Shown here: positions 50,876 to 62,217 of the stretch, in pieces
Layout of the letters: the number at the start of each line of letters is the position of its first letter
Position numbering within the stretch: the first letter of the stretch is position 1
DNA from: Trichuris trichiura
Taxonomy: Eukaryota > Nematoda > Enoplea > Trichinellida > Trichuridae
Length of the DNA: 64,000 bases
Assembly: GCA_037903355.1 (NCBI GenBank)
Contig: JBAJFE010000042.1
Location: 2,368,001 to 2,432,000 of the forward strand
Reading direction: 5' to 3'
Translations under genes and position numbers: made by a program
Notes under the pieces: model-generated
What the model saw: only the letters and a program-made list of their open reading frames with translations
What the model was told of the DNA's origin: nothing
Database searches by the model: none

Positions 50876-51480
50876 ACACTATGACGTTAGAAAATCTGTT
50901 GTTCATAATTTCCAACAAACTGTCTTTTTTCCTGTGCGAATATTGCAGAAACGTCGCCCAAGTCTTGGCGACATCTGTATTGGTGCGAGAGAAAAGCTGG
51001 CGTTCAAAACGTTCCGTGAACACCACGGTTGGTCCTGGCGGTCCTGGACTTGCCATTGGTGCACGAATTTTCAGTTTATAAAATGAACTCCCTAGATGGA
51101 AGTTATTCGTCTCTATAATGCAGAAGGAGCAAGATTTCACAAGACGGAACGCACTCAGTTTTGTTCGTTAACAACGAGACTGTTGCCGGTCGAGAATACG
51201 CTGGTTCTAAGATTGGACAACAACGTGGCTGCCACAAGCTAAAAAAAGGAACGAGAAAGGGGAGAGTCAACGAATAAGCGGCGCTTAATTGCAAACGGAA
51301 GGAAAGCCGTAGTTACCGACTGCACTAGATGAGTGCGGCCGAGAGAATAAAAGCAAATCGCGAAGGGGGGCTAACGTTAGCATGCAGAGATAACACGCTG
51401 ATAAGGAATAACGTAAGCTTGCGCTTTCAACACGTCATGCCTGAATCAATGGAAAACCTAGTCGGCAACAGAGACTCATC
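50876..51480 (+). repeat. third copy of the peptide-gene segment, right part
   Basis: Near-identical to 63395-64000 from ACACTATGACGTTAGAAAAT onward, including GACATCTGTATTGGTGCGAG and TACCGACTGCACTAGA. It carries part of a minus-strand open frame also present in the right-hand copy. Confidence 0.85.
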
Positions 51481-51597
51481 CGAATTTAGCGATTCTAGCA
51501 AAACCTGTAGCTGTAGTAATAATCACATGCCGCTGGCCAATGATCAGGCACAGCGGATTCTTGGGGGTCTAAACAACCACAAGCCACTGGTTTTTTA

Positions 51598-51835
51598 AAT
51601 GTTTTTCTGAAAATTTTGTATTTTTTCCGCCACTTCATTTCTCTCTAACCAACATTTTGTTTATTTTATTTCATTTCTTCTTATTCCGTTTGCTTCTTTT
51701 CTTGGTCTTTCATATGTTTGTGTCATTTCTGTTCCATAGTTGTTCCCGTTCCTCTTCTCTTTAATTTTTTTCCTTCCTTTTTTCTTTTGTATTTAACTTA
51801 ATCTTAATTCCCGTTTTCGCACCTCCCAAGATCTC
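51598..51835 (+). repeat. pyrimidine-rich tract
   Basis: About 240 bases dominated by T and C, followed at 51902 by GCTGAAGACGGGAAC, a partial stem-loop repeat. No gene. Confidence 0.4.
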
Positions 51836-51937
51836 CGTTCTCAAGAGTATTTGGAATGCCCAGCAGGCTACAGTAGCTTCACTATGCCGTTAATCCTGCG
51901 CTGAAGACGGGAACAGAAGCTGCTCCAAACCAGCATA

Positions 51938-52131
51938 GCGAATGCCATCTATCGTTCCTCAGGATTTTGAAGCGGGCATTTTAAATTTTTCCGTTAGTAG
52001 TTTTTTGTATTTGAGACTGTCAGCGCACTTCTTCTTGTTCCTTACAGCTTCTAGATTGTCTCCGTTGGGTTGTTTCGAACATTTTCTTCTGTTGTTGAAT
52101 CACTGTTTCAGGAACTATAGATGGCATTCGC
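51938..52131. repeat. 22-base inverted repeat pair
   Basis: GCGAATGCCATCTAT followed by CGTTCCT (51938-51959) is matched in reverse at 52110-52131 with one mismatch. About 150 bases lie between. It sits just before a stem-loop repeat copy. Confidence 0.7.
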
Positions 52132-52161
52132 TGCGACAAATCATATTGCAACTTAAGACCA

Positions 52162-52200
52162 CTGATGACGGGTCTCGAATGACCCGAAAGCTCCGGAGTG
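52162..52200 (+). repeat. stem-loop repeat, copy 3
   Basis: CTGATGACGGGTCTCGAATG then ACCCGAAAGCTCCGGAG: a six-pair CGGGTC/GACCCG stem between CTGATGA and AAAGCTCCGGAG. GTAATAAAG follows about 40 bases later. The best preserved copy. Confidence 0.65.
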
Positions 52201-52260
52201 TTTTTTACATCCATAGAAAAACGGGAACCTATCCGTAATAAAGTTTTTCATTATAAAAAT

Positions 52261-53845
52261 GTTATTTCGTTGCATTTTAATTTACGTAACTGCGAGTCAT
52301 TTAGTGTGATCAGCATACATGATAGACAAGACAAATGTCAATAAGTCGATAAATATCTAGAATGTGGAAAAACAACAAAGGGTAATGTATTTGAGGGTTT
52401 GCATGCGAACTGGAAATAGCAGACGCAGTATGTTTCTGTTTCTGAAAAATACAACATATTTCTTCTCCTGGCGAAGTATTACCAATGTCATCCACGAGAC
52501 GGTGAGTTATCCAGTAGGAATTCGATCCACAGTTCCCTGAAGGAAAGAGTTAACGTTCTACTATATGGCATTGGATAAGCATGCTGAGGACAGCTTGCGT
52601 ATTGAACAACGTCCTTTACTTCTGTGCTATGCAAAATAACCAAACGATCAGGAGGCTATCTCACAGGGCGCTTCAAAGCTTTGCGTCTATTCAATTCATT
52701 TTAGGAAGTGGCGAAGCTCTGAAGCCGTTAGCATAGAGTGCAAAATAAATCGTTGCAGCTGCAGCTGCTCAAGCGCATAACGGGCGCGACTTCACTTAAT
52801 TGTTTCGAAAAGTATATAGCAGCTTTGATCAGCTTAAGAAGACAGAAGATGGTTCGGTGCGGTACCTGGACAATGCAGTGGAACAATCCAACCAACGAAG
52901 CTTTGCTATGGTGATCATATCTCGCGCGCGCGCACTTAATAGTGTGCTTTTATACATTTGTATCGTGTACTCATCATCCGTTTGTTCCCTTCGACAGTGT
53001 GTTCGTAAACATTTGCCAGGATTATAGGACCCTTTGGAAATCATGGAAGAACTTCAAATGCTCAGCGGCCGTTGAATTTTGCCTTACGTGCAACAGAAGA
53101 TAACATATCGCTACAGCATGCTTCACATTCAAAATATCAAAGAACGCGTCGAAGTTCAGAGTGGTCCTTTAGTCAATAAGGATGAGTATTGAAGTCATTG
53201 GAGCTTAAAGTGAAAAAAATCTACGGAATCGGTCGCTGCACTTTGCATTATTCACACTCAGACAAACCCATACCCTCAATAGCATTTCTACTATTTCCTG
53301 ATAATAAAGTTGCCCAAAAGTCAGATAGTTTAACATACTAAACTTACTGTACAACATGACTTTTGTTCTTCTGAATGCAACGACTGATGAGTTCAAAGAA
53401 GAAACACGGCGAGAAAAATAACAGAGGGAAGTTTCGTCGAGGAAAGAACTTTGAGACAGGCCCTAGGGAAGTGGATGCATTGGAACAATGTGCTTACAGG
53501 TTTACCTTCGACAATCATTCGTCTGAATGGTCAAGTACCTTACGACTAAGTTTACTCAAATCGCAGAAGGAGTGAAATAATTCTTCTGTTGAAATGCTGC
53601 TGCCACCAGTTTTAGTTTTACTAGTTCCTGTATTAACTGAATGACCAACGCAATGCAGTAGAAATTCATACTTTTATTCGCTGACGCACAGCATCTTGTA
53701 CTGTAGGCGCTGATGTTCATATGCGCAGCGAAAAATGATGTTCAGGTATTAGTCACTTTAAGGCGACCAGTTCTTGCGAGTCACAGTGCAGTTACTTACA
53801 GTCACTAGATATAAGAACCTGCGCATCAAGTTACTGTTTGGCTTT
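52261..53845. other. no gene seen
   Basis: About 1.6 kb with short frames only. A 66-codon frame from an ATG at 53375 encodes a basic peptide without family or splice support. Confidence 0.4.
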
Positions 53846-54008
53846 TGCTGCGTTGGCTTTGTATCTGTTCGGGTGTGTGCAACCTACGTATGGGTTGCAT
53901 AAAGAACAGGTATTGGGCGACAGAGTCAAGGTACTGCCGCTGCGTCGACTTGGTATCTGTTCAAGTGTGTGCAGCCTACGTATGGGTTGCATAAAGAACA
54001 GGTATTGA
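53846..54008 (+). repeat. tandem duplication with internal palindrome, period 92
   Basis: Both units contain GTATCTGTTC, GTGTGTGCA and TACGTATGGGTTGCATAAAG in order. Each includes the palindrome GC(A)ACCTACGTATGGGTTGC (perfect in unit 1, 53879-53898). ATATAAGAAC lies about 35 bases before, so it might be part of a long-terminal-repeat promoter; that is a guess. Confidence 0.55.
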
Positions 54009-55560
54009 GTCGCCTGAGCGATCCGTCCGTGAACTGGTAAGTTTATTGTTTTGTTGTCTTAAGATGGCAAGTATTATTAACTTTCTTAATCTGAGCAAGC
54101 TGTTTTTTCTAGACTTTCGCGTAATAGAAATGCTGCATTAACGTTCTGTTCGTTTTGCGAACTATGCTTTTGGCTTTTTAAGCTTACTTATGTACAGGCA
54201 ATTCAAGTAAGGAATCCGCGTAGACGATACGTGTGAGTAGGGACCTTCTGCCTGAAGTTATTACTTCCCTGTACTGCTTTCGCACTGTCAGATGAGCTGT
54301 TCGTTTTAATTGCTTCCAGAGAAAACAGCGTGCCGCAGCCGTCTGACTGTCGCTGGCAGTTACCTAACTTCGCCTCTACGATCACGTAGTATATATTTCC
54401 CTTTGTGTTTCGTCGTTGACTACGTAGAGACAATACAAAAACATGCTTTAACAAACGAGCAGCTGTCTGGCTACCCCCTCTCTGTGCATATAGTTTGTCT
54501 ATTCCAAGAAAACACAGACTTGAAAAGTTTCCTTTTTGTACATGTGCTTAAAGCGTTTCAACGCTGTAAGGGAAACTGTACCCGGCCTGGGCCGGGCAGA
54601 TAGTATTTCTTTGCTAGGGATGGATGTCGAAGAGAAAGTATGCACAGCGCGCTAATTTACAGCGTTACGAAAGGCAAAAGTCTCTTCAGTTTCTCTTACT
54701 GAAATCTGCTGTCGCAAAATAGAAATTTTTGACGCGGAGAGTCAAGGGTGAACTTGTTTTATTAAAATGGCAACAATTTGGTGTACTTGCATTCTGTTTT
54801 AATGGGAGCATTCCCCTTTGAGCGCTCAGTGTGTTTAGGGCAAGTATCCCAGGGAATTGCTGCAGGCCTGTGATAACTTTTCCCGTAATAATCATATAGA
54901 AAAAGAGCGCTCGAACAAAGTCGCCGCCAATCAGCTCTATTTGCTGACTTGCATAGAGAATGGCGGTGTCACTTTCGAAAAGTTGCGGAAAACGGGAACT
55001 TCTCTTTGCAATGCTTTTGTTTTGTTTTTTTCCAGTACGGGTTACTGAAACAGCTCGAAAGTTTATTAAGACAACTGATCGCGACGATATATGTTTTGGG
55101 AAAATAGTTTTAATTCGAACACCAAGATCTCCAATTGGCAATGTTTTAATAAAGCCTACAAAACATCAGTCTCTCAGTATGTTACCCGGAAAATTTTTAG
55201 CGCAAAAAGTCATTTGTGATTTTGCACCTTTCCAGCATAAATTATTGACGGAAAACGATTTAATCTTCCTAGTAACCGCGTGGCCTGTTTCATTTTGAGA
55301 CAAGTTAGTGTGCAACCCTTTTATTATTGTATTGTCTGGGCATCTGATTCGGTTATTTTTAGGTTATCGTGTGCAATGTACCAGTCTGCCCTCAGATTCA
55401 GAAATAATTGAGGGCAGCGAAGAAGGTCATTCGCACACGTTACCCTTAATGCGAGATCTATTAAGGTATTATATTTTTTTTCAAAAACTTTTCTATTACT
55501 CTATGCCGTCTTTAGGAATTCATGGGCCGGTTACAATCCAAAGGCTAGCGTTCTTTGGAT
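54009..55560. other. no gene seen
   Basis: About 1.55 kb. A 151-codon minus-strand frame (54686-55141) starts at TTG and shows no domain. No repeats recognised. Confidence 0.4.
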
Positions 55561-55591
55561 TGCCTATCTCATGGAATTTTTTGCCAACGGA

Positions 55592-55740
55592 CCAGACTCA
55601 AAGGGCGCCCACTTGGCGCCAACGAAGAAGGAGCGTTTGGTCAACGTAAAAGGACGAGTTGAACAATGCAACTCGTCTGAGGAAACGCTCCTTATTACAG
55701 ACCTGTTCCCTTCAAAGACCCAGTTTGTGCGCCAAATACG
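55592..55740. mobile_element. imperfect foldback element
   Basis: Arms 55592-55661 and 55669-55740 are inverted copies. The inner part is strong (AGGACGAGTTG / CAACTCGTCTG and AAGGAGCGTTT / AAACGCTCCTT); the outer part is weaker. The loop is seven bases. Open frames on both strands reflect the palindrome only. Confidence 0.6.
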
Positions 55741-55861
55741 CAGAAGCGCTAATTTGCCGTCCACCCGTTAGTAATCGTTCATCAATATTGTATCTATATT
55801 AAAATTAAACGGTTGGTGTTGAACCTCTGATGACCTTCAAAATTAACTTGAAGAATGGGTC

Positions 55862-56050
55862 AGACAGCGCAGACAGAATTGCTACTGTTGTATATTTGAA
55901 GATACCGCGCGTTAATTCCTGGTACGCACGTTACCCTCACCACTTCACACTTGCGTGAGTTCCTATTCACATATGACAGCACCATTAATCCTCTGTAATC
56001 CTTTGCCACATTTTGCGGCACGATCCGTTTCTGCGATTCCACCTGCTAGG
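55862..56050 (-). repeat. interspersed repeat, copy 2
   Basis: On the minus strand GTGGTGAGGGTAACGTGCGT and GGTATCTTCAAATATA match 50060-50200. Extra upstream homology (GATTACAGAGGATTAATGG-like) is weaker. Confidence 0.6.
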
Positions 56051-58099
56051 ATTGTATGCGCATTGCGGAGCCTGTTTGCCGTTGGGTAGTTCTTATTAGC
56101 TCACATTTCTACAGATGGGGCTGTGAATATCTGCCTTATCGGTTCAAAGTATTCTGGAATAGTCATACTCAAAGAGATTTTTTCCTGGCTCCACTGGTAG
56201 TTGCTCTGACGTTTAAGGCCCTCTTATTGGACCGTTGTTCTCGACGCTCACTGTGCAACGGCTGTGTCCTTGGATTAGACTAGTTCAAAGAATATAAGAC
56301 GAATAAGTACTGATGAAACCACCTGTTGGTGAACAGGGAGAAATGCTGACAAAGTGAATGGAACTTAAAATAATCGAATGAAACAAAGTTTCTGTTAAAG
56401 CGGGCGAGATCGTTGAGCTTGGCGCTTTTCTGCAAGTTCCACGATGCGTGACCCCAAACTCGATTGTGACAGTCGCATGACACCTCATGCCACAGCATGT
56501 ATTGCAGTTTTAATTTTTCTCAATAAAACTGTCCTGGTGAATCCGCTCTTGACTGTGCTGACGGAAAGACAATGAAAAATTTTTGAGCGTCTCCAAGAAT
56601 GTTGGGAACTGATTCCGCAGATCATTCCTGATTCAAAATTCTTTTCCAAACTGATGGAAGTGATGGCATGCAGTTATGTCACTTTGAAGGTCAACCAAAC
56701 TTTTTGTGACCGATGCTTCAAATCGACCGGCAGTCCAATGTAGGAGCACGGGCGTAGAAGATTACAAAGTGTTTCTGTTACTTCTCTGCGTACAGGCTTG
56801 AGATGATTCACATAAACTAAAGGGCACGACGTGCTGCTGCTGTTAATTTCAATAGTGAACAGTACATTTTCTGTACAGCGTTACCGTTGAGGCGTCACCA
56901 AGTGATAATATATCGTCCAGTGGAATGTCACTTTCGTTAGAGTAACCTTGAGTTACTTCAAAAATTGTCAGTACTCTAGAGTCTAGACAGAAATATGTCT
57001 TCCGTCAATTCGCTCGCATTCGAGTAGCTCAGATAAACCATGAGAACAACGTTATTGTAAATTGCTGTCACCTGGTTTCAAAGAAAAGTTTCTGGTCTTC
57101 AGCAAACTGTTTAACTGCACCTCTGTATTACGTTCTGTCTCATACATTCTCACACAAACGGCGAAGCTTGCTGAAGGAAATTGGCTGATTTGTTTCTTTA
57201 GCATTCAAATTAATCAAGTCACATGAATATTATGAACATTGAAAGCAACATCACAGACTCAACAGCATTTTGAGCATTTCCAGTTTCAGCACCTGTATAC
57301 TAATTTCGTAAGACGCGACAATGCTGCTTTGCAATGTTTGTTACTTTTTTTGTTACAAAGCTGCGCCCATTTCTGGAAATTATCTGTAATGATTTCAAAC
57401 AGCAGAGCTCCTTGCAACGATATACAACAGATGCATCTTTTATCGAAAGAGCCTGGTCAGCTTTCTATACAGCATAGGTTCGCAAAATGGGCGATAGGAA
57501 CCCTGTGCGGGGGCGTTGGAAATCCCATAAGAGGAACTCGGCAGAATTGTTCATAGCGCAAGAGGGCTATCAGAGAGACTGGCCTGAGAGTGCTGACTGT
57601 TCACACAGGCGACGGCACACCTCTACATCTTATCATTGCTGTTCACGTTGGAAAAGTGCTGGTGTAGCAAACCGCTATTTGTCTTGGAATGGTTCAATTA
57701 ACATACAAATTATGAAAGTCATGTTCTGAAGATTTCATTCCCTGTGAGACCAATCTTATTATTGTGAATTAGCAAACTCATATTTTGAATTTCCACTTCG
57801 CAGCAAGGTTTTTCTTGTCCACGTGCTTTCAGTTTTCCCCAGTGAAAGTATGTCTAATGATTGAAAAGTGCTCTGATGCTGTGGAATCATCAGAACAGGC
57901 AGATTCCTTTTTGATTTTGTTACTCACTATGGTCATGAGCAAGCGTGGTTAGCTCAGTCGTTCGCTGAACTTTTTTTTTTCTAGCAGGAATCCTGCTAAC
58001 TAGGGTGGCACATGAAAAACAGAAATTCAGCCATTAGAACAAAATTTCTGAAAGCCTGAAAGAGAAGAAAAGAAAAAAAACTTCTTTCTTGACTAAATA
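56051..58099. other. no gene seen
   Basis: About 2 kb. Two overlapping plus-strand frames (57239-57729) have no domain. A GTGGTTAGCTCAGTCG at about 57950 looks like a tRNA A box but has no B box or acceptor stem. Confidence 0.4.
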
Positions 58100-58470
58100 T
58101 GAAGGATGTTCAGAAAGTTCCCGGAAAGACGTTGCAGTGTCTAAGAGGACGCCAACCGATGGGCCAAAACATGTTTAATCTGATCTCTGTTATCTTCAGA
58201 CTTACATGGAGAAGTAGCCTTATCCGACGCTGCGCAGTGTGGTACAAGCTGTTCCTAAAGTAATCATTTACCTCGTGATATGGAAGACCTTCGTTTTGAG
58301 GTCAGAACTAACATTAAATTTCTATCCAAGCTTGGTTGGCAGACGAGGAGGATTAGTCAATCTTTGCGGCAAGCTTACGGAAGTAGTGCACCATCTAAAT
58401 CGGTTGTCTATGAGTAGGTAAAGCTTTTCAAGGAGGGCAGAGAGATCATTGAAGACGACCGGAGTGGAAG
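58100..58470 (+). mobile_element. mariner-like element fragment, copy B
   Basis: Parallels copy A base for base over most of its length, from GATGTTCAGAAAGTTCCCGG through the transposase N-terminus (ATG 58280; RFEVRTNIKFLSKLGWQ). The Trp codon of VYEW is a TAG stop (58415-58417), so it is dead. Unlike copy A it continues into transposon-like sequence past residue 60 before decaying. Confidence 0.7.
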
Positions 58471-59029
58471 TCTTTTGCGCAAAATTTTTCCAAGGGTAGT
58501 GGTGTTGCAGACGTTTACCCACGAGGGACTATGGAGCGAAAACGTTTGAGAATCTATGGTATAGAGGGTACAGAACAGCGATAGTGGCACGGCAGGAGCA
58601 CGACCAATTTGCTGACCCAAACCGTTGCCGCCTCAGCCCTGCATATAGACCGCCGTTGCTCTCCCTATTAAGATGAATGACTGAGGAGACACAGGGTACT
58701 ATGGAAGGACAATAGTCCAAAGAAGCAATGATGCCCAGGAACAATGAACTGAAGCAGGGTGACCTCCACAAACTGGGCACAGCTCAGTAACAGGAGGGGA
58801 TCACAGTTACGTCGCCCTATGGGTAATCATTAAGGCCATTTGAGACCAATGACCTCATTTTCTTGTCATCAGCAGGGTCCTCGTCCAGCAGCTGGTACAG
58901 GGACAAAAGTTGAGGTGCTTGTCATCCTTTTGTGGATGCCCGTTGTTAAAGTATTTTTTTGTTCTGCAATGTGACCGGTCTTCACTCGAAAATTTTTCTG
59001 CAGAGACCGAAGGCTGCAGGAGCTAAGGC

Positions 59030-59250
59030 TAAGAGAATGAACTCTCTTCTTTCTGCCAAGATGACATAAACCTGAGAAAATTGAGGAGGGCGATCCTGAA
59101 CGTTCCGTCGGCAAGAACGTTCTTTATTCGGCTGCTCCGCTCCAAGCTCCAAACACAAGGATCCATTGTCCGTCTCCCGGAACGCTCTTGCTCACCGTAT
59201 GTTTGATAGGTTTCTGGTAAGGCCATAGAAACCGCGCTGATGGGCACCGG
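59030..59250 (-). pseudogene. decayed MULE-type transposase fragment
   Basis: On the minus strand, pieces of a known transposase pattern appear in shifting frames: a WILVFG-like stretch, then VLADGTF, then after a one-base shift PPQFSQVYVILAE. The order hydrophobic-FG, DGTF, F-QLY-I is that of MULE transposases common in clade I nematodes. Frameshifts and lack of the other catalytic acids mark it as a relic. The family call is from memory of the motif. Confidence 0.4.
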
Positions 59251-59724
59251 TGGAGCAACTTCCGCGACTCTCTTCTTTCAGCTAACAGCTTGCCTCATGG
59301 CAGAGCTCGTGGGCAGCTGCGGCCATACGGCAGCGGAAATACCACTTCGTTTATGATTATCACAGGGACTTCCATTATGATTTCCGCTCTGTGCATGGCA
59401 GCACTGCGAACTGATGTCGTTCCAACGTCAGCAGCGCCACTGTCATGGTTTCAGTCGTTGAGCATTCCGATTACCTCACCGGTTTGTACTCGCATTTGCA
59501 GCCTCATCCTGCACCGCTATAAGAACCTTTGTCGCAATGGCAGAACATTGTCGTCCATAACGTGATCAATCTGGCATAAATGTACACGTGGTCTTTGTGC
59601 ACAAAAGTTTTTCCAAACTTTCTACTTGTACATGATAGAAATACATGAATTTAGAACTTTTTTGAAAAGAAAATTAGAAGGGCTTACGACCAGAGAGAGC
59701 GACCTGATGGTGGTCATCCTTCAC

Positions 59725-59760
59725 GCTGAAGACGGGCCAAGGTAGGACGTGAAAGCTCCG
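59725..59760 (+). repeat. stem-loop repeat, copy 4 (diverged)
   Basis: GCTGAAGACGGGCCAAGG, then TAGGACGTGAAAGCTCCG. The boxes are kept, while the stem is partly broken. AATAAACGTTATTTCA follows. Confidence 0.45.
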
Positions 59761-59788
59761 TAAGCAACGTTTATAAGAATAAACGTTA

Positions 59789-59890
59789 TTTCATAGTTGT
59801 TCCTCTGGTTCACGGGTTTGGTCTGTTGGATCCATTGTCCGTCTGCTATCCAACAGGCCAAACCCGTGAACCAGAGGAACAACTATGAAA
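59789..59890. mobile_element. 43-base near-perfect inverted repeat
   Basis: Arms 59789-59831 and 59848-59890 match with one mismatch; the loop is 16 bases. The loop region GGATCCATTGTCCGTCT (59828-59844) also occurs exactly at 59159-59175, within the MULE relic. The arms have almost no divergence, so the structure is young. Confidence 0.85.
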
Positions 59891-60742
59891 CAACCAAAGC
59901 CTGTTAAAAGACACCCAGTCTTTCGAAATAAACGTTACATGAAAAAACAGTGTAAAGCCGTAAAAGCTTCTTCCAAAAAAGAAATTTATAAAACGCTACG
60001 AGAAAGAGGGGAAAAAGAAGAAAAAAATGAACTTAGTACCATCTTAAATGATTTTTGCTGGCAAAGTCGCCAGTTCAGCTACCGCAAATCACAACTATGC
60101 GGAACTTGCACAGCTTTCCCTTCTTCGTCATCAGCGTTTAACTAGTAGGTACAATAGCGGTAAACTAAGACCAACGAGCCAAACCATACGGGCAGTGATC
60201 GTTCAATATACCGCAAGATGAACCAGTAGTGAGAAACAAAATCTGGCATAGTAGAAGGCAAAGAAGGGCAAAGAATTAAAATAGCAGCAGCAAAAAGAAC
60301 AGCGGAGAGACGACTGAGCTGAATCAAGTGGGATGAGCTACCAGCTGCAGGTGAAGGCCAGAAAACTAATGAAAATGAACTGACAAAGAAGGTTTGATCT
60401 AAGTGGAAAAAACATACTAGCGATTGAACAAGGGCGACAAGTCCAGCGTGATAAATTGGGGAAGCCGGATGAATGGCCGCAGAAAAGCAGCAGTGAATGA
60501 ATGGACATGGACTGTGAGGGCTGAACACTGAACTAAAGGACTTGAACAGTTGGATGTTAACTAAAAGCAATCACCCATCCCCAGCAGGGGAATAATTTGG
60601 AATCACGATCAGGGCAGAAACGAGGGGATCTTATGCCATTGTTTTGGAGGAAATGAACCATGATCGGTGGTGAAGCACACGAGTTCACTGTGTACCGGTT
60701 GCGGTGCTGCGACGTGAACCATGACGAAGTGAAACGCACCCT

Positions 60743-60777
60743 GAAGCTTTCAGGTCTACTCGCGACCCGTCATCAGC
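60743..60777 (-). repeat. stem-loop repeat, copy 5
   Basis: On the minus strand CTGATGACGGGTCGCGAG then TAGACCTGAAAGCTTCAGG. The stem is CGGGTC/GACCTG, with one G-T wobble replacing a Watson-Crick pair, so pairing is kept. Confidence 0.5.
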
Positions 60778-61119
60778 AGAGAATGGCATCCACTTTTCAG
60801 TCAATAGGATCATGCATTATTCAAGTGGTGTTTCGACGGAGTAATGAATGTTGAAATATTGAACAACAGTTCTCCTCAGCACTTTGGCAAATAGCTGAAA
60901 TATTTATGCTGAGAACACGGTAAATGTTCATTCCAAAGTACTGACAAAAGAGTTGGAGTACCTCTGGCAGTTCATGGGTGGGAGGTTTGCCCAGTTGTAT
61001 AATGGTTTCACTAAAATACACGTAGCTAACATTTTGACAAACCACAGCGTCGTTCACTTGTAAAGTTTGTTAACAGATGAGTCTATGCAAGCGGACGACG
61101 TAGCATCTCATAGAAGTTA

Positions 61120-61256
61120 TGCAATTAAGTCATTATCAGTGTGGGCATTTCAGTTTATTTAGCTTGACGTTAAACGATCCCACCCATGACAGCCCCTTTA
61201 GTATTTTTGTATAAAAACGGATGGATTAGTCGCAAAGCCGACCACAAGCAAAGATC
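61120..61256 (+). promoter_or_regulatory. duplicated TATA promoter of peptide gene A
   Basis: TATAAAAA at 61210-61217, 47 bases before the ATG, preceded by CATTTCAGTTTATTTAGCTT and GACGTTAAACGAT. The blocks, order and spacing match those before the inverted copy at 47548. Confidence 0.7.
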
Positions 61257-62124
61257 ATGAAGTCTCTTGCCCTACTGACGCTGTTTGCTATTTTGTTCCA
61301 GGAGCGAATTGAAAGTACAGCGGCGGTAAGTTAGTTGAGCGACAGCAACAGTTTTTAATACTGAACCCACTAGTCTTGGATTCTAATTCTTCTGTCCACT
61401 CTTGTGCAATATCTGCTCATGCTCATCTGCTTTTATTCTACTTCAAAGCCACATAAATCTGAAGTGAATTTTCGTTCAGTTTGAGTCGTCTACTTTTATA
61501 ACGTAGAACGCAAGATTAGCGTTTTTCTTGGTGAGCTCCGTGTGCTCAGAACAAGATGGAGTGGACGTTTCATGAGAGCAAATGAAGTGTGTCACACTGC
61601 GGAAAGGAAGTCATTTTCTTAAGCTTATCTATTTGTACAAGGAATGCACAACCGTTCCTATTTGGATAAGGTGCCTTTAACTGTTCATTGTTAACCAGAA
61701 TCGCTGGCCACATGCTTAGAAAGGTGGGATGGTATGTAGTAGGTTAGTGTACATTTACCTGACGTCTGTAGAAAGAGGTCGCGGTCTTTCGTTGAATACG
61801 CAGACTGATTAGTTTGTAGTTTGCAAAATTATTTAATAGTCTTCAGAAAGATAAACAGTTTATTAATTAAAGGTTTGAAATGGCTACGGTTGTAGATGAA
61901 GCTCCTTTGTTTCCATGCGCTATATTGTATGAAAGTGCACCACATTGTCCTTCCTGAAATTAGCGTCTTTATTGTAGACAACAATGTCGAAGTGTTTGGC
62001 TAGCAATTGCCAAACTAAAATGACCGGTGCAGCAAGCTGTCTAAGCAACAGAAAGAAGACTGGAAATGACTGTGGAAAAGAATTTACTGGTTACATGGAT
62101 TGCATGAGGAGTTGTTTGAAATAG
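61257..62124 (+). CDS. short secreted six-cysteine peptide, copy A
   Basis: Two exons, 61257-61325 and 61978-62124, joined in phase 0 across a 652-base intron (GTAAGT donor, ATTGTAG acceptor), give 71 residues. Exon 1 is a signal peptide, MKSLALLTLFAILFQ and eight more residues. Exon 2 is the mature core with cysteines at 29, 34, 44, 55, 65 and 69 (C-x4-C-x9-C-x10-C-x9-C-x3-C), ending DCMRSCLK. The paralogue at 46669-47548 has the same layout, and even the intron starts align. A GTAAGACAT donor just after the stop and a TTTTTAG acceptor near 62213 suggest a 3'-UTR intron, also present in the paralogue. Function unknown; predicted to be secreted and disulfide-bonded. Confidence 0.8.
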
Positions 62125-62217
62125 CTGGAACAGGTAAGACATAAAATGCAAATATGAAGATTGGTGTGAAGAAAATGTGTACTTATTCATGACATTATTA
62201 AACTGTTTTTAGGAGTC

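Noticed and set aside
54686..55141. 151-codon minus-strand open frame
   Set aside because: No ATG at the start, no domain, no splice-site support and no paralogue in the window.
57940..57985. tRNA-like A box followed by a run of T
   Set aside because: No B box, no acceptor or anticodon stem can be drawn.
59290..59565. 91-codon plus-strand open frame near the MULE relic
   Set aside because: It lies on the opposite strand next to the transposase relic and encodes no recognisable sequence.
60142..60570. 142-codon minus-strand open frame
   Set aside because: It begins at TTG and reads through a purine-rich stretch; the product is a Ser/Phe/Leu mix typical of composition-driven open frames.
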